IMG/VR virus record: IMGVR_UViG_3300027659_000037
Span: 1-60,661 of that record
Length of the DNA: 60,661 nucleotides
From: a virus
Direction: 5' to 3' (one strand)
Positions 1 through 7,681 of this stretch are shown piece by piece. Below the pieces are notes generated by a model. It was given only the letters and a program-made list of their open reading frames with translations, made no database searches and was not told where the DNA came from. Position 1 is the first letter of the stretch. Every line of letters starts with the position of its first letter. Position numbers and translations under genes: made by a program.

Positions 1-679
1 CAAAGGTGTAGTCCCCACCGGAGTTGGGGGCAGGCCAGACGTTGATACAGGGCAGGTTCTGCGCAAAGATTGCCGCACTGGAGGTGTGCGCCGCTGCCGT
101 AGTGTAGTTCTGCCCACGGGTGCAATTTATCAGGTTGTTGCCGTCCACATTGGTGTACCCAATGGTCTCAGAGTCAATCTTGATAAACCCAGTCGTGGTT
201 AGTGCTGATGCGTTGCTGACCGCAACGGTTGTGTCTGTGCTGGTGATTGTGCTGCTTAACGTGACAGATGTTGCATTTGTCTGCGCCGTCTGACGGTTGA
301 TCCACACTTGAATTGGACGACCAGTCGTAAGTTTGTTTGGGATGGTCGAGTAGGTAGGCTCAGAGATACGGGAGATGTTGACGTCTGTCTGATTTGACGC
401 TACACCGTTGCTCTGGCGAATGACGTGGTCAAGCAAGTCAATCGTGTCTTCTGGGAGTGGGTATACCGCTTGTCCGGTAACCATAGTAATTGCGCCTTCT
501 TCCACTGTCCACAGGTTGATGCCACGGTTTGCCCACTCGATGGTGAGCAAGTTCAGCGAACGGCGTGCCGTACGAAACTCATAACCAGTACGAACCTCTA
601 AACCCGCCCGCTCATAGGCTTCCTCGATCATCTCATTGAGATCAAGGTTAAACGAATCGGAAGAGGATACGTAAGCCAT
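1..679 (-). CDS. Tail adaptor / tail-tubular-A-like structural protein (3' end outside window)
   Basis: ATG at 679; the frame stays open to the left edge, giving about 226 residues without a stop. The N-terminal 60 or so residues are helical (DLNEMIEEAYERAG, then an Arg-rich helix and a WANRG segment), as in head-tail adaptor proteins of podoviruses such as T7 gp11. Residues about 145-205 form an inserted module with a Thr/Val-rich beta start, IDSE, YT, CTRG and AAAH, which also occurs in the 746-aa tail protein at 52319-54559. It is the last gene in the left block of the late operon. The adaptor role is inferred from fold impression and position. Confidence 0.65.
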   Translation of the reverse strand, partial: MAYVSSSDSFNLDLNEMIEEAYERAGLEVRTGYEFRTARRSLNLLTIEWANRGINLWTVEEGAITMVTGQAVYPLPEDTIDLLDHVIRQSNGVASNQTDVNISRISEPTYSTIPNKLTTGRPIQVWINRQTAQTNATSVTLSSTITSTDTTVAVSNASALTTTGFIKIDSETIGYTNVDGNNLINCTRGQNYTTAAAHTSSAAIFAQNLPCINVWPAPNSGGDYTF

Positions 680-912
680 TATCTAAACCCTGCTGTTTTC
701 TTTGCTACGCTTTTAGGCTGAGCTACAAACTGCTTACCTGCCGCCTTACCTTTACGCTTGGCTTTGGTTGTAGCAGCATACTCTGCTGAGGACAACGACT
801 TGATAGCTGCTTCAGGTAAGTATCTCTCACCTGTTTTTGACGAAGGCTTCCCCGACTTGGTACGCCATTTCTGGTCGCCCCAATTTTTAAGAGAAGTCTG
901 CGGTGCTTTCAA
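679..912 (-). CDS. Small basic protein, conserved phage type
   Basis: 77 aa. The only in-frame start is TTG at 912, overlapping the TGA of the upstream gene (TTGA), so translation is probably coupled. The sequence is Lys/Arg/Ser-rich with a WGDQKW...KSGKPS...TGERYLP core and a lysine-rich C-terminus. I recall this type from many aquatic phages without a known function. It sits in a run of small late genes after the capsid genes, so a virion or assembly role is plausible but not shown. Confidence 0.7.
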   Translation of the reverse strand: MKAPQTSLKNWGDQKWRTKSGKPSSKTGERYLPEAAIKSLSSAEYAATTKAKRKGKAAGKQFVAQPKSVAKKTAGFR

Positions 913-1199
913 TCTCGGTATCCCCCGCCAGCAGCCTTGTACCGTTTAGCCATGACCTGCGCTTTTCTCGCGCTCCATTGCCCTGCGCCCGTACCTACGA
1001 TTGCCGCAGCTTTTACACTGTTGAAAATACGTTTGCGTAAATCAGGCTTGGTGTAGTTACCAGCTTCATTCACTTTGGACTTTGTTTTGCCGCCTTCGGC
1101 GTACATGGCGACTTTGTTCGGATCATCCTTGCGTTTGATCGTCTTGGCCTTTGGCATCTTAGAGGGGTTGACAGCACCCATGCCGCGACTCGACATCAT
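909..1199 (-). CDS. Small Lys/Gly-rich late protein
   Basis: 96 aa, starting MMSSRG directly after the TAA of the upstream gene. The middle carries an AEGGKT element similar to the KGG elements of neighbouring late proteins. The C-terminus (GQWSARKAQVMAKRYKAAGGGY) resembles a short conserved ending I know from DUF5872-like phage proteins, although that name is from memory. Basic with no membrane segment. Function unknown; the context suggests a virion or head-maturation accessory. Confidence 0.7.
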   Translation of the reverse strand: MMSSRGMGAVNPSKMPKAKTIKRKDDPNKVAMYAEGGKTKSKVNEAGNYTKPDLRKRIFNSVKAAAIVGTGAGQWSARKAQVMAKRYKAAGGGYRD

Positions 1200-1562
1200 T
1201 TAACACACCGTCCCGCGAGTCTTACCACGCTGAGCTATACCATCCGCGCGCGCAGAAGCTGTACCACCTTTGGAGAAGTTCTCAGGATAGGTTTTAGCAG
1301 CGTTGTAGGCCTTGTCTTTTTTGGTCTGCATCTTGGCATCGTCAGCTTCTTGAACCATTTGTTTTTCTTTTTGGTTTTTTTCAGCTTGAGCGGTATCAGC
1401 CCTATTTTGCGCTTTTTCCAGCCCTTTATAAGCGGTTCCAAGTACAGCGCCGGTTATTCCAGCGCCTGCAATTTTAGCGCCTACTCCACTTCCGCCACCG
1501 CCGCCACGACCGCCGCCCTCAAGCGGCTGATCGTCCATCCCGTGCCTTGTATGTCTTCCCAT
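1200..1562 (-). CDS. Late protein with conserved DDQxLEGGG start and RADG-GKTRG end
   Basis: 120 aa. The N-terminus has MDDQPLEGGG followed by a glycine run. Next come a short Gly/Ala hydrophobic stretch and a charged helix, then KGGTASARADGIAQRGKTRG and a final Cys. The same two ends flank unrelated middles in the proteins at 2793-3221 and 11073-11576, so the ends look like shared functional tags. Start could be at 1562 or at the internal Met before DDQ (about 1538). Tightly packed between neighbours. Function unknown. Confidence 0.7.
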   Translation of the reverse strand: MGRHTRHGMDDQPLEGGGRGGGGGSGVGAKIAGAGITGAVLGTAYKGLEKAQNRADTAQAEKNQKEKQMVQEADDAKMQTKKDKAYNAAKTYPENFSKGGTASARADGIAQRGKTRGTVC

Positions 1563-1565
1563 GAT

Positions 1566-2210
1566 TTAGCACATCTTTCCGCGAGTCTTACCGCGCTGAG
1601 CAATACCGTCACCACGACTGGAAGCCATACTGCTAGAAGCCATCTTCTTGACCGCGCCACCATGCTTCATTCCCGTTGCCGTCTGAACTTTGCCGCTTAA
1701 ATCACGGTATGTTTTGCCTTTATTTTCATCCGCTTTACGCATCGCCGGGCTGACGTAAGGTTTATTTGCATAATCCACAATGGCGGTTCCTACATCAGAC
1801 GCAGCTTTTTTTATCATGCGTTCATTTTCTTCACTTTTGCGACCTTGTTCGCCAAGATTAGGCTCTGAAGTTTCTTTGGGGGCAGGCGCGTCGGTTGCTT
1901 TTTTAATGTTACTGCTTAACCCAAACAAATCCGTAATATTTTTTGATCTATACGGTTTGTTTTCAACTTTTTCTTCGACTGCGGCTTTGCCAGCATTAGC
2001 TTCGGCTTTTTCTTCTTCGTCTTGATGAGCTTTTTGATTGGCTAGACCTTTAGCCTCTAAAGCTTTCATATCAACTTTTGAAGATGCTTTACTGGCGGGG
2101 GCAGAATCATCCTTCATTTTGGTGTTGTACTTCTTACCGCCAAATTCAAATTCTGTGTTGCCTGCTTCGCGGGCTGCACGGAATGCTTTACCAAATGCAC
2201 TTGTTGCCAT
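1566..2210 (-). CDS. Charged late protein with C-terminal RGDG-GKTRG tag
   Basis: 214 aa, start ATG 2210 preceded by an AGGAG-type site. Long, highly charged and probably largely disordered or coiled, with many Lys, Glu and Ala. Near the end are HGGAVKKM and then SSRGDGIAQRGKTRG, ending in Cys, a variant of the tag carried by several other small late proteins here. The N-terminal FGKAFRAAREAG segment is a short amphipathic helix. No enzymatic motif seen. Confidence 0.7.
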   Translation of the reverse strand: MATSAFGKAFRAAREAGNTEFEFGGKKYNTKMKDDSAPASKASSKVDMKALEAKGLANQKAHQDEEEKAEANAGKAAVEEKVENKPYRSKNITDLFGLSSNIKKATDAPAPKETSEPNLGEQGRKSEENERMIKKAASDVGTAIVDYANKPYVSPAMRKADENKGKTYRDLSGKVQTATGMKHGGAVKKMASSSMASSRGDGIAQRGKTRGKMC

Positions 2211-2219
2211 GATTACTCC

Positions 2220-2615
2220 TTAGCAGGCTTTGCCGCCCATTTTCATCTTAACCATTTTTGCCTTGGTTTTGCCTTTAGAAGCAACGCCGTCAGCCGCTTT
2301 ATGACCAGCAGCCATGCCGCCTTTTTTCATCATGCCCATACCACCAGCAGGAGGGCGGGGGGCAGCGGGGGCAGCGCCCATAGCGCCCATAGCGCCTCTA
2401 CCAGCACCCATACCGCGTTTTTTGGCAGCCATAGCAGCCATCATCTTGGGATCCATTCTTGTAGCCATCTCGCCACCTCTTTTAAAAGTTTTGCCTTTAT
2501 CGGCGTTTGAAAAATCTTTGCCCACAGACTGTGGGACTCCGGCTTTCTTGGCAAACGCTGGATTATGGGCCACCGCTTCCATGAATCTGTGTTGCTTGGC
2601 GCTACTACTCGGCAT
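2220..2615 (-). CDS. Met/Gly-rich late protein with KxGKTKxK tag
   Basis: 131 aa. The N-terminus (SSSAKQHRFMEAVAHNPAFAKKAGVPQSVG) is of a kind I recall in many uncultured phage proteins. The centre is a low-complexity Met/Ala/Gly/Pro stretch, and the C-terminus holds MKKGGMAAGHKAADGVASKGKTK and a final Cys. The 3' end of the holin-like gene overlaps this start by 11 bases. Function unknown; probably virion-associated. Confidence 0.7.
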   Translation of the reverse strand: MPSSSAKQHRFMEAVAHNPAFAKKAGVPQSVGKDFSNADKGKTFKRGGEMATRMDPKMMAAMAAKKRGMGAGRGAMGAMGAAPAAPRPPAGGMGMMKKGGMAAGHKAADGVASKGKTKAKMVKMKMGGKAC

Positions 2616-2796
2616 CGTCTTTCTTGCGATTCAACAATTTCTTCATAGTCTCGGTTTCGTAGATGCGGATTGCCACCCAAACAATACTGAGCAGTGCTGA
2701 GACAGCGGGTAAGAATTCCACAAGCGTTCCTATGACGGTGATAAGTGATACGCCATCAAGGGCATACTTTAGAGTTTCTTGGTTTTGTTCATTCAT
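2605..2796 (-). CDS. Small membrane protein, holin candidate
   Basis: 63 aa. A short polar N-terminus (MNEQNQETLKYALDG) is followed by two closely spaced hydrophobic stretches (about residues 15-30 and 31-45), then a basic, charged tail ending in KKDDAE. This size and topology suit a small phage holin. A second holin-like gene lies beside the endolysin at 54900-55412, so the two may divide roles. Start ATG 2796 overlaps the preceding gene's stop. Confidence 0.6.
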   Translation of the reverse strand: MNEQNQETLKYALDGVSLITVIGTLVEFLPAVSALLSIVWVAIRIYETETMKKLLNRKKDDAE

Positions 2797-3221
2797 ACAA
2801 ACCTACCTTTTGTTTTGCCTTTGACAGCGCAGCCGTCAGCACGGGCTGAAGCCGTTCCCCCTTTAGCCATGCCTTTACCGGAAATGATTTCACCCATTCC
2901 AGCACGAGAAGGAGTTTTATCGTCTTTTTTATCCCCAGAGTCATCACTGACGGCGGTTTTTATACCCGCTGCGGCAGCACCAGCACCTGCTGCACGAACA
3001 CCTGTTCGGGCCGCTGCTCGATCTTGGGCATCTTCAGTCACCTTCTTAGCGCTACCACGTAAGTGTGAGGTGTCTTGATTGATTTTTTTGAGATCGCCCA
3101 TTGTGCTGGAACTACCTCTCAAAGAAGGCATCTTGCTGTACTTGGTTCCGCTGATGCTTGCGCCTGCGCCGCCGCCCTCAAGTATTTGGTCATCGGTTGG
3201 TTTCTTGCCAATTTTTGCCAT
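2793..3221 (-). CDS. Late protein with conserved DDQxLEGGG start and RADG-GKTKG end
   Basis: 142 aa. Starts MAKIGKKPTDDQILEGGG and ends KGGTASARADGCAVKGKTKGRFV. The middle is Ala/Gly/Asp-rich and unlike its relatives at 1200-1562 and 11073-11576. Basic ends around an acidic middle. No enzymatic motif. The gene overlaps the downstream holin candidate by 4 bases, consistent with coupled expression in the late operon. Confidence 0.72.
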   Translation of the reverse strand: MAKIGKKPTDDQILEGGGAGASISGTKYSKMPSLRGSSSTMGDLKKINQDTSHLRGSAKKVTEDAQDRAAARTGVRAAGAGAAAAGIKTAVSDDSGDKKDDKTPSRAGMGEIISGKGMAKGGTASARADGCAVKGKTKGRFV

Positions 3222-3228
3222 GATTACC

Positions 3229-3483
3229 TCAACACTTCCATCTTGCTAAAGAAGCCGCCTTGCGGGTAGGCTTGCCTTTTTCATCTTTCATCGGGCCGGG
3301 CATACCAGACATACGTGCACAGAAAGAATCCTTGCGCTTGCCGCCTCCGGGCTGTGGAGCCTTCAAGTTGCTTCCTGTTGCTGCGTTGTACTTGGCACGG
3401 CCTTTGGCAGTCAAGCCCGCCCCCTTGGAAGCGGGTAGTTTTTCACCACGACCAATTGCAAGGGAGGGAGTTTTTTTAGCCAT
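3229..3483 (-). CDS. Small basic conserved phage protein ending in Cys
   Basis: 84 aa. Contains LPASKGAGLTAKGRAKYN, a K/P/G-rich linker, then FCARMSGMPGPMKDEKGKP and RKAASLARWKC at the end. This ordered set of motifs is widespread in phages and I associate it with a DUF6321-like family (from memory). Its function is not known to me. Strongly basic, so nucleic acid or capsid-surface contact is possible. Confidence 0.75.
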   Translation of the reverse strand: MAKKTPSLAIGRGEKLPASKGAGLTAKGRAKYNAATGSNLKAPQPGGGKRKDSFCARMSGMPGPMKDEKGKPTRKAASLARWKC

Positions 3484-3772
3484 AGAACACCGAGAGGCTG
3501 GTTAACGAGCCAACGCTCAGCGTCAAATACAAACCTGTACTTGCCAAAATACCTTCGCCGGGGACGAGGACATACGTAGAGTTGGCTACGGTTTGACTTG
3601 TAATGTCCATTGTGAACAAAACCTCGCCCGAGGCGCTACCGTCACGAATTTCAAATGTGCACGCGGTACTTATAGCAGGTGTAACAACAAAACCTTTGAG
3701 TCGTGTACGACCTGCGTAATACGACCCAGCGGTACTGCGGTGCGCTGACTTAACGTCTGTTTGCATTGCCAT
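3476..3772 (-). CDS. Beta-rich small structural protein
   Basis: 98 aa from ATG 3772, which is preceded by GGAG at suitable spacing; an extra upstream in-frame start lacks such spacing. After MQTDVKSAHRST the sequence is beta-rich, ending in short strands rich in Thr, Ser and Leu. Size and composition fit a head decoration or completion protein. Located two genes downstream of the capsid gene. The role is inference only. Confidence 0.65.
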   Translation of the reverse strand: MAMQTDVKSAHRSTAGSYYAGRTRLKGFVVTPAISTACTFEIRDGSASGEVLFTMDITSQTVANSTYVLVPGEGILASTGLYLTLSVGSLTSLSVFYG

Positions 3773-3792
3773 AATCAATCTCCTTTAGAACA

Positions 3793-3806
3793 GGGGCCAA
3801 AGCCCC
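3793..3806 (-). promoter_or_regulatory. GC-rich hairpin between two late genes
   Basis: GGGGC/GCCCC stem with a 4-base loop in the gap between the genes at 3816-4307 and 3476-3772. There is no clean T-run after it, so it may be an attenuator or mRNA-stabilising hairpin rather than a terminator. Confidence 0.3.
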
Positions 3807-3815
3807 TTAGATCAA

Positions 3816-4307
3816 TTATTGTTGAGTGGCGGTTGGGTTTGCAGAACCGTCAGAGTCTTTGACGACATACGTCAAGGTCAATATGCCAGCACCAGATGTG
3901 GCGGTGACGTTGGCCTGTGTAAACGTGATGATTGCGTCTGACGTACCTACGTTGTTACACAGCACAGCGGCGGCGGCAGAGTTATTGCCCAGCAAAATAT
4001 TTACGATGCCAGTGTTTGTAAATACGCTTCCGTTTGCGGCTGTATTAATTGCAACAGCATTAGCGAAGAGTGCGTATGTAGGAGTTGTTGTTGCATATGC
4101 AACAGTGGTGTTAAACGCCGCAGAAAGAATCTGTGAGCCTGCGGGAATCGTGAAGGCAACCGTAGCTGCTGTAATGTCCGTGTACAAAATGTCTTTAGAC
4201 TGCGATACGACTGTCGCGCCCAAATTGCGGATAGTGCCAGCGGTAGAGCCGGTGGTGTTTTTAACAGTGCCCAACAACCAAGGGCCAAGGTGAGTTGCGA
4301 ATCCCAT
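3816..4307 (-). CDS. Beta-rich structural protein, head decoration candidate
   Basis: 163 aa. Alternating Thr/Val/Ala/Ser-rich segments predict beta strands throughout, with few charged residues. It starts MGFATHLGPWLLGTV and ends with a short polar tail. First gene after the terminator that follows the capsid gene, a usual position for decoration or stabilising proteins. No specific family recognised. Confidence 0.65.
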   Translation of the reverse strand: MGFATHLGPWLLGTVKNTTGSTAGTIRNLGATVVSQSKDILYTDITAATVAFTIPAGSQILSAAFNTTVAYATTTPTYALFANAVAINTAANGSVFTNTGIVNILLGNNSAAAAVLCNNVGTSDAIITFTQANVTATSGAGILTLTYVVKDSDGSANPTATQQ

Positions 4308-4410
4308 AAGAATATCTCCATGCGTTATAGCGTATCAATCTTGCATGTCAGTCAGCCGGGACTGTTTGATACGCCGGGTTTCCCGGAATGTCTTCAATAT
4401 ACATCAAAAG

Positions 4411-4435
4411 AAAAGGAGGCACAAGGCCTCCTTTT
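4411..4435 (-). terminator. Rho-independent terminator after major capsid gene
   Basis: Perfect 10-bp inverted repeat (AAAAGGAGGC / GCCTCCTTTT) with a 5-base loop. On the minus strand it is followed by CTTTT. It lies 9 bases past the capsid stop. It likely gives partial termination and so lowers expression of the genes beyond the abundant capsid protein. Confidence 0.85.
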
Positions 4436-4443
4436 CAGTCTTT

Positions 4444-5355
4444 TTAGGACGAACCGGGGGAACCAAACATTCCCAACGGATCAGACCAGCCGAACGAATA
4501 ACGCTCGCGGGACTTGTAACGCACGTTACCGGTGTCAAAGTCGCCGTCCATGCTGTTAGACAGCGGAGTACGGACAAAGTGCTTCATACCGTTAGGCACG
4601 TCAGTAGTCAGATACCAACCATTGTTGTCGGTCAAGAAGTGGTTCTGTGTGTATCCCTCAGGGATAGAACCGTTATTCTTCAGAGCATTGATATCGTTGT
4701 CGGTAGTGCCAACACGCAGGCTGGTTTCCAACAGGCGGGTAGCCACGAATTGCAATGCAGGGGGAATAATTAACTTCTTAGGCTTAGCAGCGATCAACAG
4801 GCCACGCTCGTCTGTCCAAGCAGCGATCTGAATAACAGCGTTTTCCAACGAAGTTTCATTCAAGTCAGCAGCAGTAGCAGGACGGTTGGAGTTAGTGCCA
4901 CCGTTAATCAGCGGGTGAGCAGTGCTGAACAGAGCAACGCCATCACCACCGGTATAAGCGGCAGAGAAACCATTGTTCAAAACAGCAGCAGATTTAACCT
5001 GCTTGGTGTAGGACATAGCGCGAGCCAGACCTTTGGTGTAGCGAGCAGACAAGCTGTCGTACAAGTTGTCCTCAATGGCCTCTTCGGTCAATGAGAAACC
5101 CAAAGCAATGGTTTCGTGGTTATATCGAGCAGTCCATGCTTCCTGTGCATTGTCGTAAGCGATGGCGGAGCCTTCACTCTTAACAGGAGCAGCAGAGAAA
5201 CCAGACAGTTTAGTCTCTTCTTCAAAAGAACGCTCTGAAGTTTCGGTTTCATAAATTTCTTTATGCTCCTCGCCGTAGCGAGAATATTCCAAACCAAACA
5301 AAGCATTCAAACCGGGAAGGAGTTCCTTCAGTAGTTGCGCGCGTGAAATAGCCAT
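4444..5355 (-). CDS. Major capsid protein (HK97-like fold)
   Basis: 303 aa with a strong AAGGAG site before ATG 5355. Contains an N-terminal helical arm with acidic E-rich loop, a spine-like region rich in Glu/Ala/Lys, LFSTAHPL and IPPALQFVATRLL segments, and a C-terminal RYKSRERYSFGWSDPLGMFGS. These resemble the Mu/T7-type capsid subunits I know. Its place after scaffold and its own terminator support this call. Confidence 0.88.
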   Translation of the reverse strand: MAISRAQLLKELLPGLNALFGLEYSRYGEEHKEIYETETSERSFEEETKLSGFSAAPVKSEGSAIAYDNAQEAWTARYNHETIALGFSLTEEAIEDNLYDSLSARYTKGLARAMSYTKQVKSAAVLNNGFSAAYTGGDGVALFSTAHPLINGGTNSNRPATAADLNETSLENAVIQIAAWTDERGLLIAAKPKKLIIPPALQFVATRLLETSLRVGTTDNDINALKNNGSIPEGYTQNHFLTDNNGWYLTTDVPNGMKHFVRTPLSNSMDGDFDTGNVRYKSRERYSFGWSDPLGMFGSPGSS

Positions 5356-5366
5356 GATTTAGCTCC

Positions 5367-6209
5367 TTATGCACCAGTGGCAGAGTAGTAACCGTGCAGT
5401 GCTTGGTTAAATTTAACCAATACTTCAGGAAACTGGGTGAACACAATAGTGGATGAGCTAGGAATAGCTGTAACACTGCCGGGGACTGCAATCGCAGCGT
5501 TAATCGTAACTGATGTCGCAGCGGCTGACGCAGCGGCGGTTACAAAAGAACCTGTTTGAATGATTTGCCCATTTGCTGCAACGTAGGATACATCTGTTCC
5601 AATAGGGATTGCGCTAGGCAAGCCAGAACCTGTTAAGGTAATTGTTGTAGAAGATGAAGAGCCGGTTGCAGTCGTAGTAATAGCAGACTCATGTATCAAG
5701 CCAACCAAACGCAAAGGTAAGGTGGTTGTTACTGGAGTTGCCGTAGGAGCTAAAACTGCGTTAGCAGAATTACCAGTGGTTGTGCTACCTGTATTGTTAA
5801 TGGCGGACAGGTTGGTACCAATCATAGCCATAGCAGCGGAAGCAATAACAGTAGTGGCGGAACATACAGCAGCCTTAAACACAGCATCAGGATCGTCCAA
5901 CACATAGGCTTCACAGTCACCTGCAAGAGTTCCTGAAGGCCAGTATTGGTTGAATTGCTTTTGCTTAGTTAAAGGATTGGTGAAAGTACAACCCAAGAAA
6001 ATACCAACCGTTTGGTTTAAACCAGTGCCAGTAGAAACTGAGGCACGAGTTACAGAACCACGCGATAGTACGACGAAATCACCGTAAAAGATGTCGGTCG
6101 CATAACCGTACTGGATGGGGTACATACGGGTAGAACCCGCAAATACTTGACCACCAATTAGGTTCTGCGGCAACAGCCCGTACGGAGCTGATACAGCGGG
6201 ATAAGCCAT
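5367..6209 (-). CDS. Virion structural protein, capsid decoration/minor capsid candidate
   Basis: 280 aa, AAGGAG site before ATG 6209. Starts MAYPAVSAPYGLLPQNLIGG; the sequence is Gly/Thr/Ala/Val-rich with YWPSGTLAGDCEAYVLDDPDAVF and long Thr/Ser beta stretches, ending with a region that predicts a compact beta domain. Directly upstream of the major capsid gene. Similar proteins lie next to capsid genes in uncultured phages; a decoration or spike role is inferred. Confidence 0.7.
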   Translation of the reverse strand: MAYPAVSAPYGLLPQNLIGGQVFAGSTRMYPIQYGYATDIFYGDFVVLSRGSVTRASVSTGTGLNQTVGIFLGCTFTNPLTKQKQFNQYWPSGTLAGDCEAYVLDDPDAVFKAAVCSATTVIASAAMAMIGTNLSAINNTGSTTTGNSANAVLAPTATPVTTTLPLRLVGLIHESAITTTATGSSSSTTITLTGSGLPSAIPIGTDVSYVAANGQIIQTGSFVTAAASAAATSVTINAAIAVPGSVTAIPSSSTIVFTQFPEVLVKFNQALHGYYSATGA

Positions 6210-6228
6210 TTAAGGACTCCTTGAAAAT

Positions 6229-6696
6229 TTAAGTACCTTTGCCAAAGCTTGTCGAAGACTTGTTCTCTCTAAAGAGCGGCATCCTCGGATCACTTTGACG
6301 CATTAGGCTATTGTCTACAGCTTCCGCTTGAGCTTTTGTGAACTTCGTAACGTAATCCTCACGTTGCTCCATAAACTCAGACGGGCACTTGCAAAGCAAC
6401 AGCCCACCAATTTCGATATTATTTTTAAATCGACTATCGGGGTCGATTAAGAACTGGAACTTGGGTTGTTCTTCAATTGCGACTGGCTCCCAACCTTCCC
6501 GGAACTTGCCGGAAATGTTTCGTTGGTCTACCTTGTCCAAAGTAGAAACCCTTACCCATCTGTACGCATATCCCGGCTGTTTATCAGGCTCAGGAAGGAG
6601 ATCCGCTTGCTGCCACTGTTTAGGGCGCTCTTGCGTAGCTCTGCTCTGCATTTCACGCGACAATCTGTTTTCTGCTACTTTTACGTCTGTTGCCAT
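6229..6696 (-). CDS. Conserved head-region protein, function unknown
   Basis: 155 aa. Basic N-terminus (RLSREMQSRATQERPKQW), then WVRVSTLDKVDQRNISGKFREGWEPV, FQFLIDPDSRFKNNIEIGG and LLLCKCPSEF, and an alpha-helical tail. No catalytic motif. The GGAGG site before it lies inside the 3' end of the scaffold gene, so expression is likely coupled. Placed between scaffold and capsid genes. Confidence 0.65.
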   Translation of the reverse strand: MATDVKVAENRLSREMQSRATQERPKQWQQADLLPEPDKQPGYAYRWVRVSTLDKVDQRNISGKFREGWEPVAIEEQPKFQFLIDPDSRFKNNIEIGGLLLCKCPSEFMEQREDYVTKFTKAQAEAVDNSLMRQSDPRMPLFRENKSSTSFGKGT

Positions 6697-6697
6697 C

Positions 6698-7672
6698 TTA
6701 GGCCTCCAATTTCATCATTTCACGGGCGTACTGCTCGTTGGTTAATCTGAGTTTTTTAGCCAAGGCAACTTGTGTCTTTGTTAGCACGACCTGTTTGGGG
6801 GCGGTACTACGTTTAGCAGGTGCAACAACTGTGCTTGGTTTTGTACGTTGAGGTTTTTCCTCATCGTTGTTTGTAGTCGCCGCGAATTCTTCTGGGAATC
6901 TACGTCTGACTTCTTTGTCAATACTGCCGTAGTATTCGTCAGTACCTATATATCCACGTCCGTACCGTTCTGAAAGCTCTTCGTGGAATCCTTCAGCAAA
7001 TTTGCGCATCGCTAATTTGTTACGGTCTACAAACCATGGGTTGTTCGAGACCCAGTTAGCGACCTTAGGATCCATCTGCTGAGTTGCAGGCTGGTTAGTT
7101 TGGGTAGTTTGTACACGATTTTCATCAGTTTGTACAGTGGGCCTGAAATTCTTTGCTTTATCAAGCTTCATTTCTGCTCGAACTAACTCTTTCTGCGCAG
7201 CCAAAACTTTATCAGAATCTCCAGAGTCATAAGCCTCTTTGTAATTCCGTTCAGCTTTGTCAATTTCCATTTCAGCAGAACTTTGATACGTAGAAATTAA
7301 TTCTTTCTCGCCTGTTTGAATCATAGACTTGAGTCTTTTATTCTCGTCTAGAATTCGTTCAGCGACTGTCAGCGCCTCTTGTTGTTCACGCAGGGCTGAT
7401 TCTTTTGCACGCCGCTCGTCATGCCAAGCCTTTTTATATTGCTTAAACTTGACTTTTACGTTCTTTGTGTACTCTTCAGACTCATCAGCATTTTCAAGTT
7501 CTTGCTGTGTGTTTTCGTCCAAAGGGGGCGCTACAAATCTATCTTCTTGGGGTGTGTCGTCAACGATCTTTACCTCGACTTCATCCTCCTCAATAGTGAT
7601 ATTTACCTCTTGGGCATTCTTTTCTTCCTCGAGTTCATCGGGAAATCTGTATGGATCACCAAATCTTGACAT
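6698..7672 (-). CDS. Scaffold protein (capsid assembly)
   Basis: 324 aa. Acidic N-terminus (runs of Glu/Asp around residues 10-60), a long coiled-coil of Lys/Glu/Ala about residues 70-175, a Gln/Thr/Pro linker, and a basic C-terminal segment. This acidic-coil-basic pattern immediately before the capsid genes is typical of phage scaffolding proteins. No protease motif seen, so processing, if any, is not shown. Confidence 0.82.
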   Translation of the reverse strand: MSRFGDPYRFPDELEEEKNAQEVNITIEEDEVEVKIVDDTPQEDRFVAPPLDENTQQELENADESEEYTKNVKVKFKQYKKAWHDERRAKESALREQQEALTVAERILDENKRLKSMIQTGEKELISTYQSSAEMEIDKAERNYKEAYDSGDSDKVLAAQKELVRAEMKLDKAKNFRPTVQTDENRVQTTQTNQPATQQMDPKVANWVSNNPWFVDRNKLAMRKFAEGFHEELSERYGRGYIGTDEYYGSIDKEVRRRFPEEFAATTNNDEEKPQRTKPSTVVAPAKRSTAPKQVVLTKTQVALAKKLRLTNEQYAREMMKLEA

Positions 7673-7681
7673 GTACGCTCC

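Noticed and set aside
1350-1700. Plus-strand 116-codon frame opposite the small late genes
   Set aside because: Antisense shadow of the genes at 1200-1562 and 1566-2210; hydrophobic composition comes from the reverse of Lys-rich coding.
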